A DNA stretch of 64,000 bases from Eulemur rufifrons (taxonomy: Eukaryota; Chordata; Mammalia; Primates; Lemuridae), in the NCBI RefSeq assembly GCF_041146395.1, contig NC_091002.1, positions 2,164,501-2,228,500 of the forward strand. Direction: 5' to 3'. A program made the translations under genes and the position numbers. Below the pieces are notes generated by a model. It did not search any database and was not told the origin of the DNA. It was given only the letters and a program-made list of their open reading frames with translations. Below are positions 37,391 through 49,551 of this stretch, piece by piece. How positions within the stretch are numbered: the stretch's first letter is position 1; each line of letters starts with the position of its first letter.

Positions 37391-38079
37391 TAGAGAGATG
37401 GTGCTAAACTAAGGAACACAGATGAATTAAGGCCTCTACCCTCAAGACTTCTACAGTCTGGTGTGTGTGCTTGTGTGTGTGTGTGCACGTGTGCACACAT
37501 ACACAGATGTGTGTGTGCATGGGTGGAGTAAAAGGCTGCTCATGAAAAGTGGCCTGGCAAGACTATGCCTGGGAATTACAGAAGGCAAGAGGAGGAAGAT
37601 TGCTTCAAATTGGGTGGGATAAAGAAAGGTGGAGGTGGTCTGTGAACTTGGCCTTGTAGGATGAGTAGGATTTCAAAGAGTAAAGTTGGTTGGGAGAACA
37701 TTCTAGGCAAAGGGAATAGCCCGGAAACACAGTTGGTAAACAGGATGAGTTCATCCTAAAGACACGCATGTGGTGACCCCCAGCTCAGCTGCCCTCTGGG
37801 GACAGCAGCCACAGGAATGAGAGGAGACCCCTTCCACTTGTGATCTCCCACGTTTGCAGGAGGGGGCTGTCCCACCCAGCTCCAGCAAACTGTCATCCTG
37901 CAGGAACCTATGTCAGGTAGTGGCCAGATGATTAGTTTCTGAAGAAGCCAGGAATCTGTATCTTTATGTGAAATGTTCAGATTTTAAAAGTTTATGTCTA
38001 TTTCAGTTTTTTTTTATTTTTTTATTTTTATTTTTTAGCATGGAATAGGTTAAATAGAAATCAGAGAGTCTCCCTTTGT
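37391..38079. other. Intronic sequence with GT-rich tract and T-rich run
   Basis: Imperfect (GT)n at 37458-37530 with short AC-rich inversions. A T-rich run lies at 38005-38036. 37380-37760 resembles an L2-type stretch but is not clear. Confidence 0.4.
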
Positions 38080-38180
38080 AGCCTGTGACATGAGGCATAG
38101 AGGTTGAGTGACTTGCCAAGGCCACACAGCTGAGAAGTGGCAAAGCCAGTGTATTCAGCAATCCTGGGCTCTTGACACCA
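38080..38180 (-). mobile_element. MIR fragment, antisense
   Basis: gaggcatagaggttgagtga, cttgccaaggccacacagct, gagaagtggcaaagcc. Confidence 0.8.
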
Positions 38181-39030
38181 CGCCGCAGATCACACGGCTG
38201 CAGGGAGCATCCCCTGGAGCGGGGACGGGCTCCTGTCCCTGGGCCACGGGAGGCTCAGACGGAGGGAAGGTGGCCACTGGCGAGAGAGGCAGCCTTGTCA
38301 GAGCACTGGTGCAGGAGCACAAGATTGCTTTCAACCCGGAGATGCTGTCACTGCAGGAAAATTTGGGGCACACGCCATAGCTTCCCAGAAGGGTCTGCAC
38401 GGTTCTGCAGTGTGTGATCGGGTGCACTGAATCAGGAACTTCTGTCCTGCGATTCTCTCTCTGAAGGAGAGGGAGGGAGGGAAATGAGAAAGGAGGAAAG
38501 GAGGGAAGAAGAAGTAGGAGAAAGAGAAGAAGAAAAAGAAAGAAAAACTAAAATTCCCTCTTTTGTCAATGCCCAAAGAAAAGGCATTTGGCTCACAAAA
38601 AGGGGGCGAGTAATTAAGGCCATCATTGATACGAAAGTTCATTGGAAACTGTTATTTTTTTCAAGAATGGAATGATAGAAATTATTCCTTTGTTATCTCT
38701 GATACAATAGAAATTTTATCCCATCTTGTACCCCAATTACAGACTATAATGATGTAGGCTTCTGAAAGAGGTTTTTTTTTTTGTTTTTTTTTTTTTTAAA
38801 TTCAAAGCATTTCTTTAATTTGCATTTCTACCCTCTGGGGCTGAATAACAGGCTGTGTGATGATAAAACTGCAACCAAAATTGCTGCCCGATGTGAATTA
38901 TTGTAGATTACATTTAGGAGCATGCTTTTTAAGCAAATGCATCCCGTAAGTAAAATCCAGTTTTGCAAATGTGCCTTTCTCAATACCCTGTGGTGGCTAA
39001 AAATCCAGGCCTCCAGTAAGACATGCCTAA
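38181..39030. other. Single-copy sequence with purine tract
   Basis: A purine-rich (GA)n-like tract covers 38463-38549. 38560-39000 is AT-rich, has no transposon similarity I can see, and contains homeobox/POU-like words (gtaattaagg, tttgcat, gcaaatgcat). T-rich run at 38771-38798. Confidence 0.5.
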
Positions 39031-39260
39031 GCTCATACATTCAGCAGATATTTATTGATAAACTGACCTTACATGCTGGTTTGCCCAGGACCGTCCTATT
39101 TTTCGAGTGTCCCCTCCAGCTGGTGTCCTCTTTTATTCTCAGAAGTGTCCTGGTTCAACAATAAAGTGTATGGTCGTGCTATTTAACTCTGGGCCAGGCA
39201 CTGATCTCAGCTCAGAGGTAAGGGGTGAACAAGGCAGACGTTCCCTGCCCTTCCCTGATA
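39031..39260. mobile_element. L2-like fragment, probable
   Basis: cagatatttattgataaact near 39043 and ggccaggcactgatctcagc near 39192 look like parts of an old L2. Confidence 0.45.
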
Positions 39261-39264
39261 TAAC

Positions 39265-39440
39265 CACCTCACAGCTCTGTGACATTACTGTGCCTCAGTT
39301 TCCTCATCTGTCAAGTGCAGTTTGTTGTAGAGACAACCTGGCGAAGTTGTCATGAGGATTAGGTGAGCTGTCTCACACAGAATGCACAGCTGGGTCCCTG
39401 GCACAGAGAGAACTGGGTAGATGTGTTAATAGTTATCAGT
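39265..39440 (+). mobile_element. MIR SINE
   Basis: tcacagctctgtgacattac, gcctcagtttcctcatctgt, catgaggattaggtgagctg, then tgggtccctggcacagagag. Confidence 0.8.
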
Positions 39441-39796
39441 GTTAGTTAGCATCTCTCCCGCACGGAGGGGAAGTTCCAGGTACGATGGGCAGGTAGGAGA
39501 GGCGGGCACGCCAGGGTATGCTGTTGACCAGCAAAGGAGAAAGGAACATGCACAAAAAATGACAGAGGATCCAAAGGCATTTTTTAAATTCATTTGTTCA
39601 TTTGACAAATAATTTACATGTTCTCTACAAAACGGCTTCAGGCTCTAAACTAGATTTGGGGAGTTTCCTGGTGAATGAGAAACAGTCCCCCCCACTTGGA
39701 GCTCAGAGGCCTGCTATTTTGGGATGCAGACAGGCTCCCTGCTCTGCAGGCCCAGAGGAAGGTCTCCAGTTCGGTTAGGGGTGTAGGGAGGCATTT
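39441..39796. other. Single-copy intronic stretch
   Basis: Nothing recognised with confidence; an L2-like tone near 39600-39780. Confidence 0.35.
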
Positions 39797-40202
39797 TGTT
39801 ATGGGTTGAATTGTGTCCCCCCAGAATTCATATGTTGTAGTCCTACCCTCCCGCACCTCAGAATGTGGCTATATGTAGTGATCAGGTTAAAATGAGGTCA
39901 GAAGGTGAGCTCTAATTCAATATATCTAGTGTCCTTATAAAAAGTGCAAATTTGGAGACAACCCCGCACGCAGGGAGTGCATCATATAAAGATGAAGGCA
40001 GAGATCGGGTGATGCTTCTACAAGCCAAGGATCGCCACTGAGGCACCCAAGGCCAGGGGCAGTCGTAGGCAGACTCTCCCAGAGCACTCTTCCCACACCT
40101 TGATCTTGAACTTCTGGCTTCCAGAACTGTGAGACAGTGAGTTTCTGTTGTTTGAGCCACCGAGGTCATGCTCCTTTGTTAGGGCAGCCCTAGCAAGCTG
40201 AT
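39797..40202 (+). mobile_element. Ancient MaLR-type LTR (MLT1-like), sense
   Basis: tgttatgggttgaattgtgt, ccccccagaattcatatgtt, cttgatcttgaacttctggc, cagaactgtgagacagtgag, ending gcagccctagcaagctgat. Solo LTR. Confidence 0.8.
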
Positions 40203-40700
40203 CTGGGGCTGCCGTGCCCCCTCATCCTCAAATATGCGTTAGGTTCCCCTCTCTGAGCTCCATTCCAGCCCCGTCACTTAGTGGGGCTCCAAGAAATCAG
40301 CGTCTTGGTGTGACAAAGAAGAGAAAAAGCTCCGAAAGCTTGCTCTGAAGGAGAAAGGTGAAAACGGCAGCTGTCCAAGCCAGGTGTTGCTGCTGGAGCA
40401 GCTTCAGGGGAAGGAGCAAACACGTGAGCCACGGATCCGGGGTTCTAGGAAGCGCAGCTGCTGTGCACGTGCCTTAACCATTTCACGTTGCTGCTTTCCG
40501 CTGCCGCAGGCCGTGAGCACCGTTCTAAGCCAGCATCCACGGCTGGCTGTTTCGACCGACTCACAGGAAGAGAAACGATCCGTGTGCCGTTGCCGTCTCG
40601 GGTAAATGGTGAGATCTCACGTGTGACCAGCTAGAACTGACCCTTGGCATTTGCAAGGGCTGTGTCTAGAGTCCTTCATGAATTTGAGGATCCATGAGTA
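40203..40700. other. Single-copy, moderately GC-rich sequence
   Basis: No repeat or domain recognised. Confidence 0.4.
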
Positions 40701-41505
40701 AGATCACTCTTCTGTTAAAGAGTTTGTAAATGAAATGTGTCAAATACATGCACAAGTATAAAAATAATATAAACCACACCAGTGTACCCTGCCCCCAGGC
40801 TTAGGGAATGAAACACTGCAGACACGGGTAAAGTCCCTTGCCTGCCACGTCCCAATCCTCTCCCTCCCCGCAGTTTGCCTTGAACATTTCCAAGGTGGGT
40901 TTTGTTCCTTTTTTCTAATGTGTACCTCAGAGTAATATGTCCTATTTTTAAACTCTGCCAGAGTGAAATGCGATCATCCTGGATCTTGTTCTCCTCACGC
41001 ACCATTATCTTTAATGTTTATATATGGGGTGCAGTTCATTTAGTGTAAATGCTCTACATGCTGCCTGTGGTTGTGCCATGACTTGCCGAGCCGTTCCCTC
41101 CCTGGTGACGGATGGCAGTGCTCTTGTCTGGATTGCCCTGTGCACAGCGCACACGCCGCAGGACACGCGTGAGCAGCGGTGGAATTGCTGGGCCATGGAG
41201 TTTGCACATCTCAGAATTTACCAGACAGTGACAGATCATGCCCAGAGCAGTGATTTGCACTCCACCTGCTTTCCCATGGTTCCTGTTTGTCACGCCCAGC
41301 CTACGCTTGGTATTATCGGACTTTAAATTTTTTGTTAGCGTGATGAGTATGAAATGGCATCTTACTATACACGTTTTAAATTGAATTTCCTAATACTAGT
41401 GTGTTTGCGCCTCTTTTGAAATATTTATTGTCTGCTCAGATACGGCACGTGGCAAAGGATATTGGCCATTCACACCTTGCCCATTTTTCCCAATACGTTG
41501 AGTTG
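40701..41505 (-). mobile_element. Old L1ME-like fragment, antisense
   Basis: Antisense LINE 3' phrases (acatgcacaagtataaaaat, gtgtaccctgcccccaggct, gtggaattgctgggccatgg, gaatttcctaatactagtgt). Confidence 0.6.
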
Positions 41506-41513
41506 TTGAGCAG

Positions 41514-42077
41514 TGTAGGGGCCACAGCCCTTGGCCCCTGGAAGTTCACTGAAAATCACTGACATGAGGCAGATTGATCAGCAGGAGAAACGCCATACAA
41601 ACTGATTTAACATGTATGCACAGGGGCCTTCAGAATGGAAACCCAACCCCACCAGGAGGGCTTGGATCCTAGCAGAACAGGTTATGGGAAGCGGGGACAG
41701 GGGAGAAGAGGAATTCTGTTGGGGGCAATAAATGATTACTAGGAAGAATTCAGTGGGCTCAGAGAACGTGCAGTGGTCTGGGGCTAAGCCTGTCGGGCCT
41801 GCAGCGTGGACAGTGCTTTGTGCCAAGAGTCTGTCTGGGTGTGTTGGCCGATTTTAATCTTGCTTTCTTCCTTAATGAAAACTCAGGGAAGGAGCCAGAG
41901 GTCACTGTTCTCTTCCTTGGTCGGTCCGGACTTTAAGCAGATAAGGAACTTCAGAGAGTAGCTCCACCCTGTGTTTCAGGAGCTGGCGGCTGGGGGAGGC
42001 CAGAAAAACCTCAAGGCTTCTGCAGTTGAGCATGTCAAAACGCCCTGGTTTGGGGTGTCAGTTTCTGAGCCCCAACA
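41514..42077 (-). mobile_element. Solo LTR, ERV1-like, antisense
   Basis: Read in reverse complement it opens tgttggggctcagaaactga and is about 560 bp long with pyrimidine-rich and cysteine-poor noncoding text. The right boundary at 42077 is clear because antisense L1 text starts just after it. The left boundary is approximate. No viral genes are attached. Confidence 0.6.
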
Positions 42078-43560
42078 TTAGCATTGTTAATAGAGGGCAT
42101 CTTTGCCTTATTCCTGACTTCAGTGGAAATGTTTCTAAAGTTTTAATATTAAGAATGATGTTTGTTGTAGGGTTTTGATGGTTAACCATTAACTAGGTTA
42201 AGGAAGCTCACTTATTTCCAATTTGCTGAGGGTTTTATAAAGCATTCTGAATGGGTATTAATTTTAACTTTTTAACTAAAATGTTACATACATGAAAGTG
42301 CACAAGGATAAAGCTTGATGTATTTTCAGAAAATGAATGTATGCACATCGTCAGTAGCCAATCAAGGAATAGAACATTAACGATAACCCAGGAACCCCCT
42401 CATGCCTCCCCACTCTGTCCTCAGAGGGAATTCTTGTCACGAATTCTTGCACCATAGATTAGTTTGGGGCCAGTTTTTGAACCTTCTATAAATAGAATAT
42501 ATATTACTTTGTGTCTGGCTTCATTTCCTCAACATTGTCTGCAATACCCTTCCATGTTGTTGCATGTGGCTTTACTTTGATTATTTTCACTGCTGTTATG
42601 TTCCATTGTGTGGCTATAGTAAATTATATTTTCTATTCTGATCTCAATACACATTTGATAACAGAACAGCCTCATTATTTGGGAATATGCGTAAGAGTGA
42701 AATTCCTAGGTCGTCGGATATGCCTATGCTCAGTTTCCAAAGCAGATGCATTAATTTACATTTGCACCCATGGCGGAAGAGGAGTCCGTTTGCGCCACAT
42801 GGTCACTGACAATTGTGGTCTGTCATTTTAATTTCAGCTAAACTAGTAGGTGTACAGTGATATTTCATTGCCATTTTGATTTACATTTCCCATCATTAAT
42901 TATGTCAAATACCTTTTTATGTGATTATTTGCTGTGAGATATCCTCTTTCCTGTTCAAATCTCTTTGCAAATTTTTTCTGTTGATTTTTTTCTTTGACTA
43001 ATAAGAGTTCTCTGTGTACTCTGGGTATAACCTCTGCCACAGAGTTCTTAACTCCGTGATAGGAATATCTTCTATGTTCTGCATTTTTACTTTCTTACTG
43101 ATGTTTTGGTGGACAGATATTCTTCAATTTAATCTAATTTCTTCGTCTTTTCCTTGATGATTGCTTTGCTTACTCTAAGATCGTGAAGGTGTCCCGCGTG
43201 GCAAAAGCCTCCCACTTTCATATTCTTTTCCCCTTTTTTGCAGTAGGTGGAATTGATGAGTAGCTCCAGCGTCCTTGTCTGATTCCTGACTTCGATGGAA
43301 ATACTTCAGAAGTTTTAACCTTAGAAATGATCTTTGTTTAAAATTTTTGACTGTTAACTATTACCACATTAAGGAAGTTTACTATATTATTAATACCAGT
43401 TTTCCTCTAGAAAACTCATAGTTTTACCATTCATACTCAGGTGTATAACCGACTTGGAATGGATTTTTGCATAGGTGTAAGACACAGGACTCTATCACGT
43501 TAATGAAGTTAACAGTAGTTACGTCGTATCATTCAGCCCATGTTCAGATTCCCTCCACAG
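42078..43560 (-). mobile_element. Old L1 fragments, antisense (several pieces)
   Basis: 42085-42240 and 43255-43395 are the same ORF2 region seen twice (cctgacttc-gtggaaat...ttaaggaag), so at least two separate L1 copies are involved. 42250-43180 is an antisense L1 3' region (tgaaattcctaggtcgtcgg, atttgcacccatgg). Confidence 0.7.
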
Positions 43561-44339
43561 CCAAAACAAGCCTTTTATGGATGATTTTTGAGCAATTGGA
43601 ATCAAATTCATTCATTCTCTGTTTCTTAGCTGCTGTCTCTTAATTTTCATTGTCTCTTTTAATCTATAATAGTTTCTCTTTAAAAGTTACTTTTCCACAA
43701 TATATACTTTTGAAAGAGATCAGGTGTCCTAAAAAAATGCTTCATGTGCTAGATTTTATTATCGCTGTCTTGTAATGTCACTTAATTTTATCCCCTGGCC
43801 CTTACGTGTCCTGTTGATCCTAACTTATATATAAAGTGTGGATTAGATTTAAATGGAATAATTTTTGGCATGAATTCCTCACTTTGGTGCGAGGCACTGT
43901 GTCCAGTCCTGGGTTGCATCATCTTCAGTGATGCTAAGATTGATCTCGGGGTTAATCTTGTGAGGGGAAGACCCCTCATCACCCTTCCACCTACTAATTT
44001 TTACCACCCATCAACGACCGTTGCCAGAAGTGGTTATTAACTGAAGAATTGCAAAATGGTAAAATTTAATTCTGTTATTCCTTGTTTGTTTAGTTCGAGA
44101 AAGAACTCTACCTCATCCTCTGCTGTTTGGTTACCCTGAAATAAAATTCATTCCAGAAGGGCAGAATAAATGCTTAAGTCTTTACTTTTATTCATCCAGT
44201 TTCAAAGGAGTTGATGTCTTTGCAAATTTCAGTGTCATCCAATGAATTTTGTTTCTCTCTCCTTTTTTTAAATTGAGGTTCATGTGAACTCATTGTTTTT
44301 TGTAAATTCCATGTATTTTAATAAATTGAAGTCTTATTT
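43561..44339. other. AT-rich, probably old LINE, not assigned
   Basis: Resembles old L1ME text in places (gggcagaataaatgcttaag) but the match is weak. Confidence 0.35.
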
Positions 44340-45200
44340 TTATATAAATTTTTACTGAAGCATAACAAACACAGAAATGATTGCACAAATTATTAATACG
44401 CGGCTTGATGTAGTCTTCGCAGGGTGAGCACACCTGTACAACCACTGCTGATGGCAATAAATGCAACACTGCCAGACCCCAAGAAGCCCCCTCCCTGATG
44501 CCTTCTAGTCACCCCTCCCAAAGATAATCACTGCCCTGACTTCGTAGCCATCACTGAGTGTCTTCTAGGTTTGGAACTTTATATAAATGCAACCCTGTGC
44601 TATGTCTTCTGTATGTGATGTTTTTATTCAACATTATGACATTTCCAAGTGTCACCTACACTGTTTCAGGTAGTTGTAGGTTGTTTATTCTTGCTGGTAC
44701 ATTGTATTACAGTGTTTTAACATGCTGCGGTCTATCCATTTTGCTGATGACGGGATTTGGGTTTCCAGTTCGAGGCCAGAGTAAGTCTTGAATATGTCTT
44801 ACACACGTTTTTGGATGTACCTGCAATTTTTTGGATGTGGGCTTTGGAGTGAATTGCTAGGTCCACGTGAATGACCAGCCTTGGTTCGCACAGTTAAATA
44901 GTTTTCCAAAGTGTTACTCTCATGGTTTGGTATCAAGGTTTTTGTAATCTCATGAAACGTGCTGGGAAATGTTCTCCTTTTCTGTTTTCTAGAAGCATTT
45001 ACTCAATTTTGGTGTTCTTTCATACGTAAGTGGAAGAGTTTGCCACTGAGGCCACCAGGACCTAGAGATGAATTTGTGGGCAGTATAGTTAGTTGCAGAT
45101 TCAGCTTCCTGTTAGATAGAGGACTGTTAGATTTTCTTCCCGTTCCGTTGTTAGGTGGTCAAGTGATGTGCAGAGTGGGAGATTTCAAGCTCATGTGACA
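44340..45200 (-). mobile_element. Old L1ME, antisense
   Basis: 3' region first (tactgaagcataacaaacac, gtagccatcactgagtgtct, tggagtgaattgctaggtcc), then ORF2 text near 44960-45075 (ttctccttttctgttttcta, tgccactgaggccaccagga). Confidence 0.7.
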
Positions 45201-45784
45201 TTCCACAGCTTTGCATGTCTTGGGTTCCACGAGCACCTGAAAACCTGAAATCTGCCAGTGTTGTGGGTCTGCCGTCTCCACGAAGTTGGTTCATTTTCCA
45301 CCTCCTAGAATCACAAGTAGAAATCGGGAGGAAAAACAGAGAGTGGCTAAAACAATCATTAGGAAAGAATAGTTATGTTTAAGTCTGCTGCACTCATTAT
45401 AGTCTTGAAGAATGGAAACCTTAAAAGGCAATTTATATGCAAACATTCCCGAGGCTGGAGCTGCACACGGCTGCACTCCGTTACTGGCGTGCCAAAGATC
45501 ACCGCCGAGGAGGATTTCTGCCTCTCCCTCTCTCCTCCCTCCTAATTGCCCTGGTCTCCCCAGCTTGCTTGTCCAATTAATGCAGGCTGAAGCCACATTC
45601 TTATCCAGAGCCTTGTCCGGCAAAAAAGCTATGTGCTTTATCATCCTGAGAGCTCTGACATTTCAGAATCTCGGGATGTACGAGCCAGAAGCAACCTTCC
45701 ACGTGCCGGGCACAACTGCCTCGTTTTCCTAACGAGGAAGCTGACGTGGGGAGGGGGAAGGCAAAAGTCCGGGGCTAGCTACTC
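45201..45784. other. Single-copy sequence, candidate conserved noncoding element
   Basis: No repeat similarity. Contains atgcaaa (octamer-like, near 45437), cctaattgcc (45539-45548) and caattaatg (45573-45581) within 150 bp. No open frame with a domain. Confidence 0.45.
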
Positions 45785-45930
45785 ACTCGCTCATTCACTC
45801 AGCAGATATTTACTGAACCACCATTTCATGCTAGACACAAAGGACACAGAGATAGACGGGTGCCCTTGTCCCAGACGGATGGACGGCGAGCTAATAAATG
45901 AATGCATAAATAATTAGGGAATATGAGATA
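45785..45930. mobile_element. L2-like fragment
   Basis: tcattcactcagcagatatt, tactgaaccaccatttcatg, then ggacacagagatagacgggt and ctaataaatgaatgc follow the common L2 text. Confidence 0.6.
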
Positions 45931-46418
45931 TGCTAGGCAGCACACAGGGCGCTGTGCCAGGAGGTGATGTGCATGGACCTCCTTGACGGGGATGTCTCAG
46001 TCTGGGCTTCTCTGGAAGCAGATGCGGAGACAAGGATCCACATGCAAGGGGTTTATTTGAGATGTGGTCCCAGGAAACATAGGTAGGGAGGAGAAGGGAG
46101 CCGGAGAAGGGAAAGCAGCCGGTAAAGGACGTATTATCATGCAAGTACTACTGTGGGCGCCTGCGGACTTTGGCAAGCAGTGTAGAACGCGCCCAGAATC
46201 ATCCCAGCCTCCATGGAAGAGACTTGGCATATTGACCCACCTACGCCTCCAGTCACGGGGCGAGAGCTGCTCCCAGAGTGCCTGAAACTCTGGGCATTTT
46301 CCACCTGCTGTGCAGGGCAGAGAAAGCCCTATGGCAAAGCGATGCAGGTGCTTGTGGAGTGTGGTCTGAGCAGTAAGGACGGAGGGGAGACGGGCGGGCA
46401 CCAAGTGTGTGCTGCAGG
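45931..46418. other. Unassigned, possibly old LTR remnant
   Basis: tctcagtctgggcttctctg, gaagcagatgcgg and ggggtttatttgagatgtgg suggest an ancient antisense repeat, family not recognised. Confidence 0.35.
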
Positions 46419-46878
46419 TTGCATTGGCGGGCTTCGCCAGAGAAACAGAACCGACAGGGGATAGATAGAGACAGACAGATTTATTACGAGGACTTGAGTC
46501 CTGCTTTGTGGAGGCTGGGCAGTCCCAAGGTCTAGTCAGCACACTGCAGAGCCAGCGGAGCCAGCGGTGTGGCTCCAGGCTGCGGGCCTGTGGGCCAACA
46601 CTTGAGGCGAGCTGAGGCTTCAGAGCTGAGTCCAAAGGCCTCGGTGTCCCGGGAGTGAGGCAGCAGTCTCCTCTTATGCGTGGGAAGGTCGGACTTTTCA
46701 GGCCTTCAGCTGTCGGGTGAGTTCCACCCTCATGGGGTGAGGAATCTGCTTTACTCACCCTACCAGTTCAAATGTTAGTCTCATCCCGAACACCTTCTGA
46801 GACACACCCAGAATAATGTTTGGCGAAGCATCTGGGCGCTCCATTATCCCAGTCAAGTTGATGTAAAAGTAACCGTCA
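46419..46878 (-). mobile_element. Ancient ERVL-type LTR (MLT2-like), antisense
   Basis: Opens ttcgccagagaaacagaacc, agacagatttattacgagga, then gagtccaaaggcctcggtgt, cagttcaaatgttagtctca, agacacacccagaataatgt and ccagtcaagttgatgtaaaa. Solo LTR without internal genes. Confidence 0.75.
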
Positions 46879-47202
46879 AGAAGGTGGTTCAAGAAAGCTG
46901 CTTTGTGGAGGAGGGATCTAAGCTGAGATGGGGAAAATGAGCCATGGTGGGTTCACAGAAAGCTGGGGAACAGGCCAGGAGTAGGGAAGAGAAGAGCTTG
47001 GCTTGCCCTGGGGGTGGGCAGGTGAGTGTGACAACCGAAGTCAGCAAGATTGGTTTGTTCAGCAGACATTACTGAATGCCTGCACTGTGCCTGGAGCCGG
47101 TAAGGGAGAGAACAAAACAGATTAAGGTGCTACTTCTTGAAGGGAGTGCTCAGCAATAACCAAAGAAGTGAAATATCACTTCTTTCAGCCTGGGTCCCTG
47201 AG
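46879..47202. other. Intronic stretch, L2-like in part
   Basis: 46900-47190 (gcagacattactgaatgcct, gcactgtgcctggagccgg) resembles L2; no gene. Confidence 0.4.
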
Positions 47203-47541
47203 TGCTGGCGTCTGGACGTTTGTGTCCCTCCCAAATTCATGTGTTAAAACCTCATCCCCAGTGTGATGGTATTAGGAGGTGGTGCCTTTGGGATGAGGTC
47301 ATGAAGTCATGAGGTCATGAGGGTGGAGCCCTCATGGATGGGATTAGTGCCCTTGTGAGAGAGACCCGTCACCCCTCCACCCTGTGCGGACACAGCAAGA
47401 AGATGGCTGCCCTCACCAGACACCATGTCTGCTGGTGCCTTGATCTTGGACTTCCAGCCTGCAGACGGTGAGCAGTAACTGTCTGTTGTGTATAAGCCCC
47501 TCATTCTGTGCTATTTTGTTATAGCAGCCCAAGCAGACTCA
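47203..47541 (+). mobile_element. MLT1 LTR (ERVL-MaLR), sense
   Basis: gttaaaacctcatccccagt, gtgatggtattaggaggtgg, gggtggagccctcatggatg, ggattagtgcccttgtgaga, ttgatcttggacttccagcc, and the gctattttgttatagcagcc end. Contains a short triplication of gaggtcatga near 47300. Solo LTR. Confidence 0.88.
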
Positions 47542-47659
47542 GGCTCTGAGTGCAGTAAGCAGAGTGGCTGGCTGACCCGTGTGGACGCGTAGTACAAGGG
47601 AAAAATAACGATTTCTCGTAAGCCGTTAAGATCCTGGGTTTGTTTGTTACACGGCATAG

Positions 47660-48290
47660 CCTAGCCACACTGATTGATGAGCTATCTTGTTAAATGGAAA
47701 AACGGATCGTATCACTCTACCCCTTTAATACACACACACATGCACACACATTTCCTCTTACCACTCAAAACGCCACGGGGCTCCCATTGCCTCAGGACAA
47801 GGAACATCTTTATCCACACCCCGTGGCCCAGCATGGGCTGCCTCTGCAGCGTCGTCTCGCCACTGCCCCGTTCTCTCCGGGGACCTGTCCCACCTGAACA
47901 TGTCACCCTCCCCCATCTCGGTGTCTTTGGACCTGCTGTCCCTTCTGCTTGGAATAATCTTCCCTGTTCTCCCAGTTCCATCCTCCTGCCCATCCTGCCG
48001 ACCCTGCCCACCCCTCCACGTCCCTCTGTTCTCATACAGAGTTCACTTCCTCACCGGGGCCTTCCTGGCCCCAGACACATTTCTTCCCATGACACATCTT
48101 TGATGGCACTCAGCACCTCTCCTCCAAATTTCAGGACAAGTTCCTGTGTAGTGTCAGGATTCTGGTGAGATTTTAGACTCCCCAAAGACACAGATGATGT
48201 CTGTCTGTCTGTCTTCTGGTGTCCCCAGAGCGTAGCACCGACAACGACAAGGAAGGAGCTCCTAGTAAATACGCTGAGTGGATGAGTAAA
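47660..48290 (+). mobile_element. L2 LINE 3' region
   Basis: gacctgctgtcccttctgct, tggaataatcttccctgttc, tcaccggggccttcctggcc and the tail gtaaatacgctgagtggatg follow L2 in + orientation. Confidence 0.75.
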
Positions 48291-48980
48291 ATGTCTTTCT
48301 GGCACTTTCCCTGAGAGTGCTTTTATTAAATGCCAGATTTTCTCTTAAAAGGAGTCTTGAGTGGAGACATAGAACTTACTTTGTTCAGTTCAAATCTCTT
48401 CAAATAACGCCTTCCCATCTTCCACTAAAAGGAGAGACGTTCGTATCCAAGAAGTACGTCCCCTCCAGAACATGCCATTCCCCCTGCCAGGTGGCTGCAT
48501 GGGAGACATGGAGTTCTCTAACTGGGAGCAGTGCAGGCTCGTTATTTCCCAGGGTGGTGGCATGCTGCATGTCACAGGGGAGCCTCACTCTGCAGCCCCA
48601 GGCTGTCCCCACACGCCAACCCCACATGAGGAACCAAGTCAGGGAGAGACGACGTCAGACAACTTTGTGAGGCTGTGGGCTGCAGGACACCTTGCCTGCT
48701 GAGAGTCCCCGGGGACACTTCTTGAGATTCCATCATCTGTTTGCAAAGGTAATGGTGAAATTAAGACTTCATTTGGTTGGAAGCAAACAGATTTGAGCAA
48801 TTCTCAGTGGGTGTCATATCTCAAGCCATCCTGCATTTTTGGTTGACTCTTCTGTGTTGTTTATCTTCCAAACGTGATTGTGACTCTCTAGATGGGAGAG
48901 AGTCCCGTGTCCTACTCTCTGGGACTCTCTGGGTGCCCCGAGGGCCTCACGTGGTGATTTGTGCACAGTGGATTGGGCCC
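48291..48980. other. Single-copy sequence
   Basis: No repeat recognised. An open frame of 117 codons (48317-48670) has no domain. Confidence 0.4.
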
Positions 48981-48992
48981 AAACCCAGTTCT

Positions 48993-49539
48993 TTTTTTTT
49001 TTTTTTTTTATTATTATTATTATTTTTTTTTTATTTTATCTTGTTATGGGGGATACAGAATTGCAGGTTACATATGTTGCTCCTGTACCGCCTTTCCCCC
49101 CAAGTCAGAGCTCCAGGCGTGTCTGTTCCCCAGGTCGTGCGCGTTGCACCCATCATGAGGTATATATCCCTTCCTTCCCCACCCCCCCTTCCCGAGTCAG
49201 CACCTTCAAGTGTTACCACTCCCCAAACGGTGCGCAATGCACTCATTGTGTAGGCATACCCCCATCCCCTCCCCCACCCCCCACCTCAGTCTGATGTCCA
49301 ATTGGTGTCGTTCCCAGATTTGTATTTAGGTGATGATCAGGGAAACCAATTTTCTGGTGAGTACATGTGATGCTTGTTTTTCCATTCTTGGGATACTTCA
49401 CTTAATATAATGGGTTCCAACTCTCTCCAGGAGAACCATAGAGATGTCGTATCTTCGTTATTTCTTATAGCTGAGTAATATTCCATGGCATACATATACC
49501 ACAGCTTACTAATCCAATCATGTATTGATGGGCATTTGC
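48993..49539 (-). mobile_element. Young lemur L1, 5'-truncated, antisense
   Basis: Starts with a long T-rich run (the poly(A) tail on the other strand), then gggggatacagaattgcagg and the C-rich complement of the lemur L1 3' UTR, and ends in the last part of ORF2 (catgtattgatgggcatttg). Exact 12-bp target-site duplication aaacccagttct (48981-48992 and 49540-49551). Confidence 0.96.
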
Positions 49540-49551
49540 AAACCCAGTTCT

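Noticed and set aside
41514..42077. Possible endogenous retrovirus with genes
   Set aside because: Only LTR-like text is present; no gag, pol or env similarity on either side.
45997..46758. 253-codon open frame on the - strand
   Set aside because: More than half overlaps an ancient LTR; no retroviral or cellular domain.
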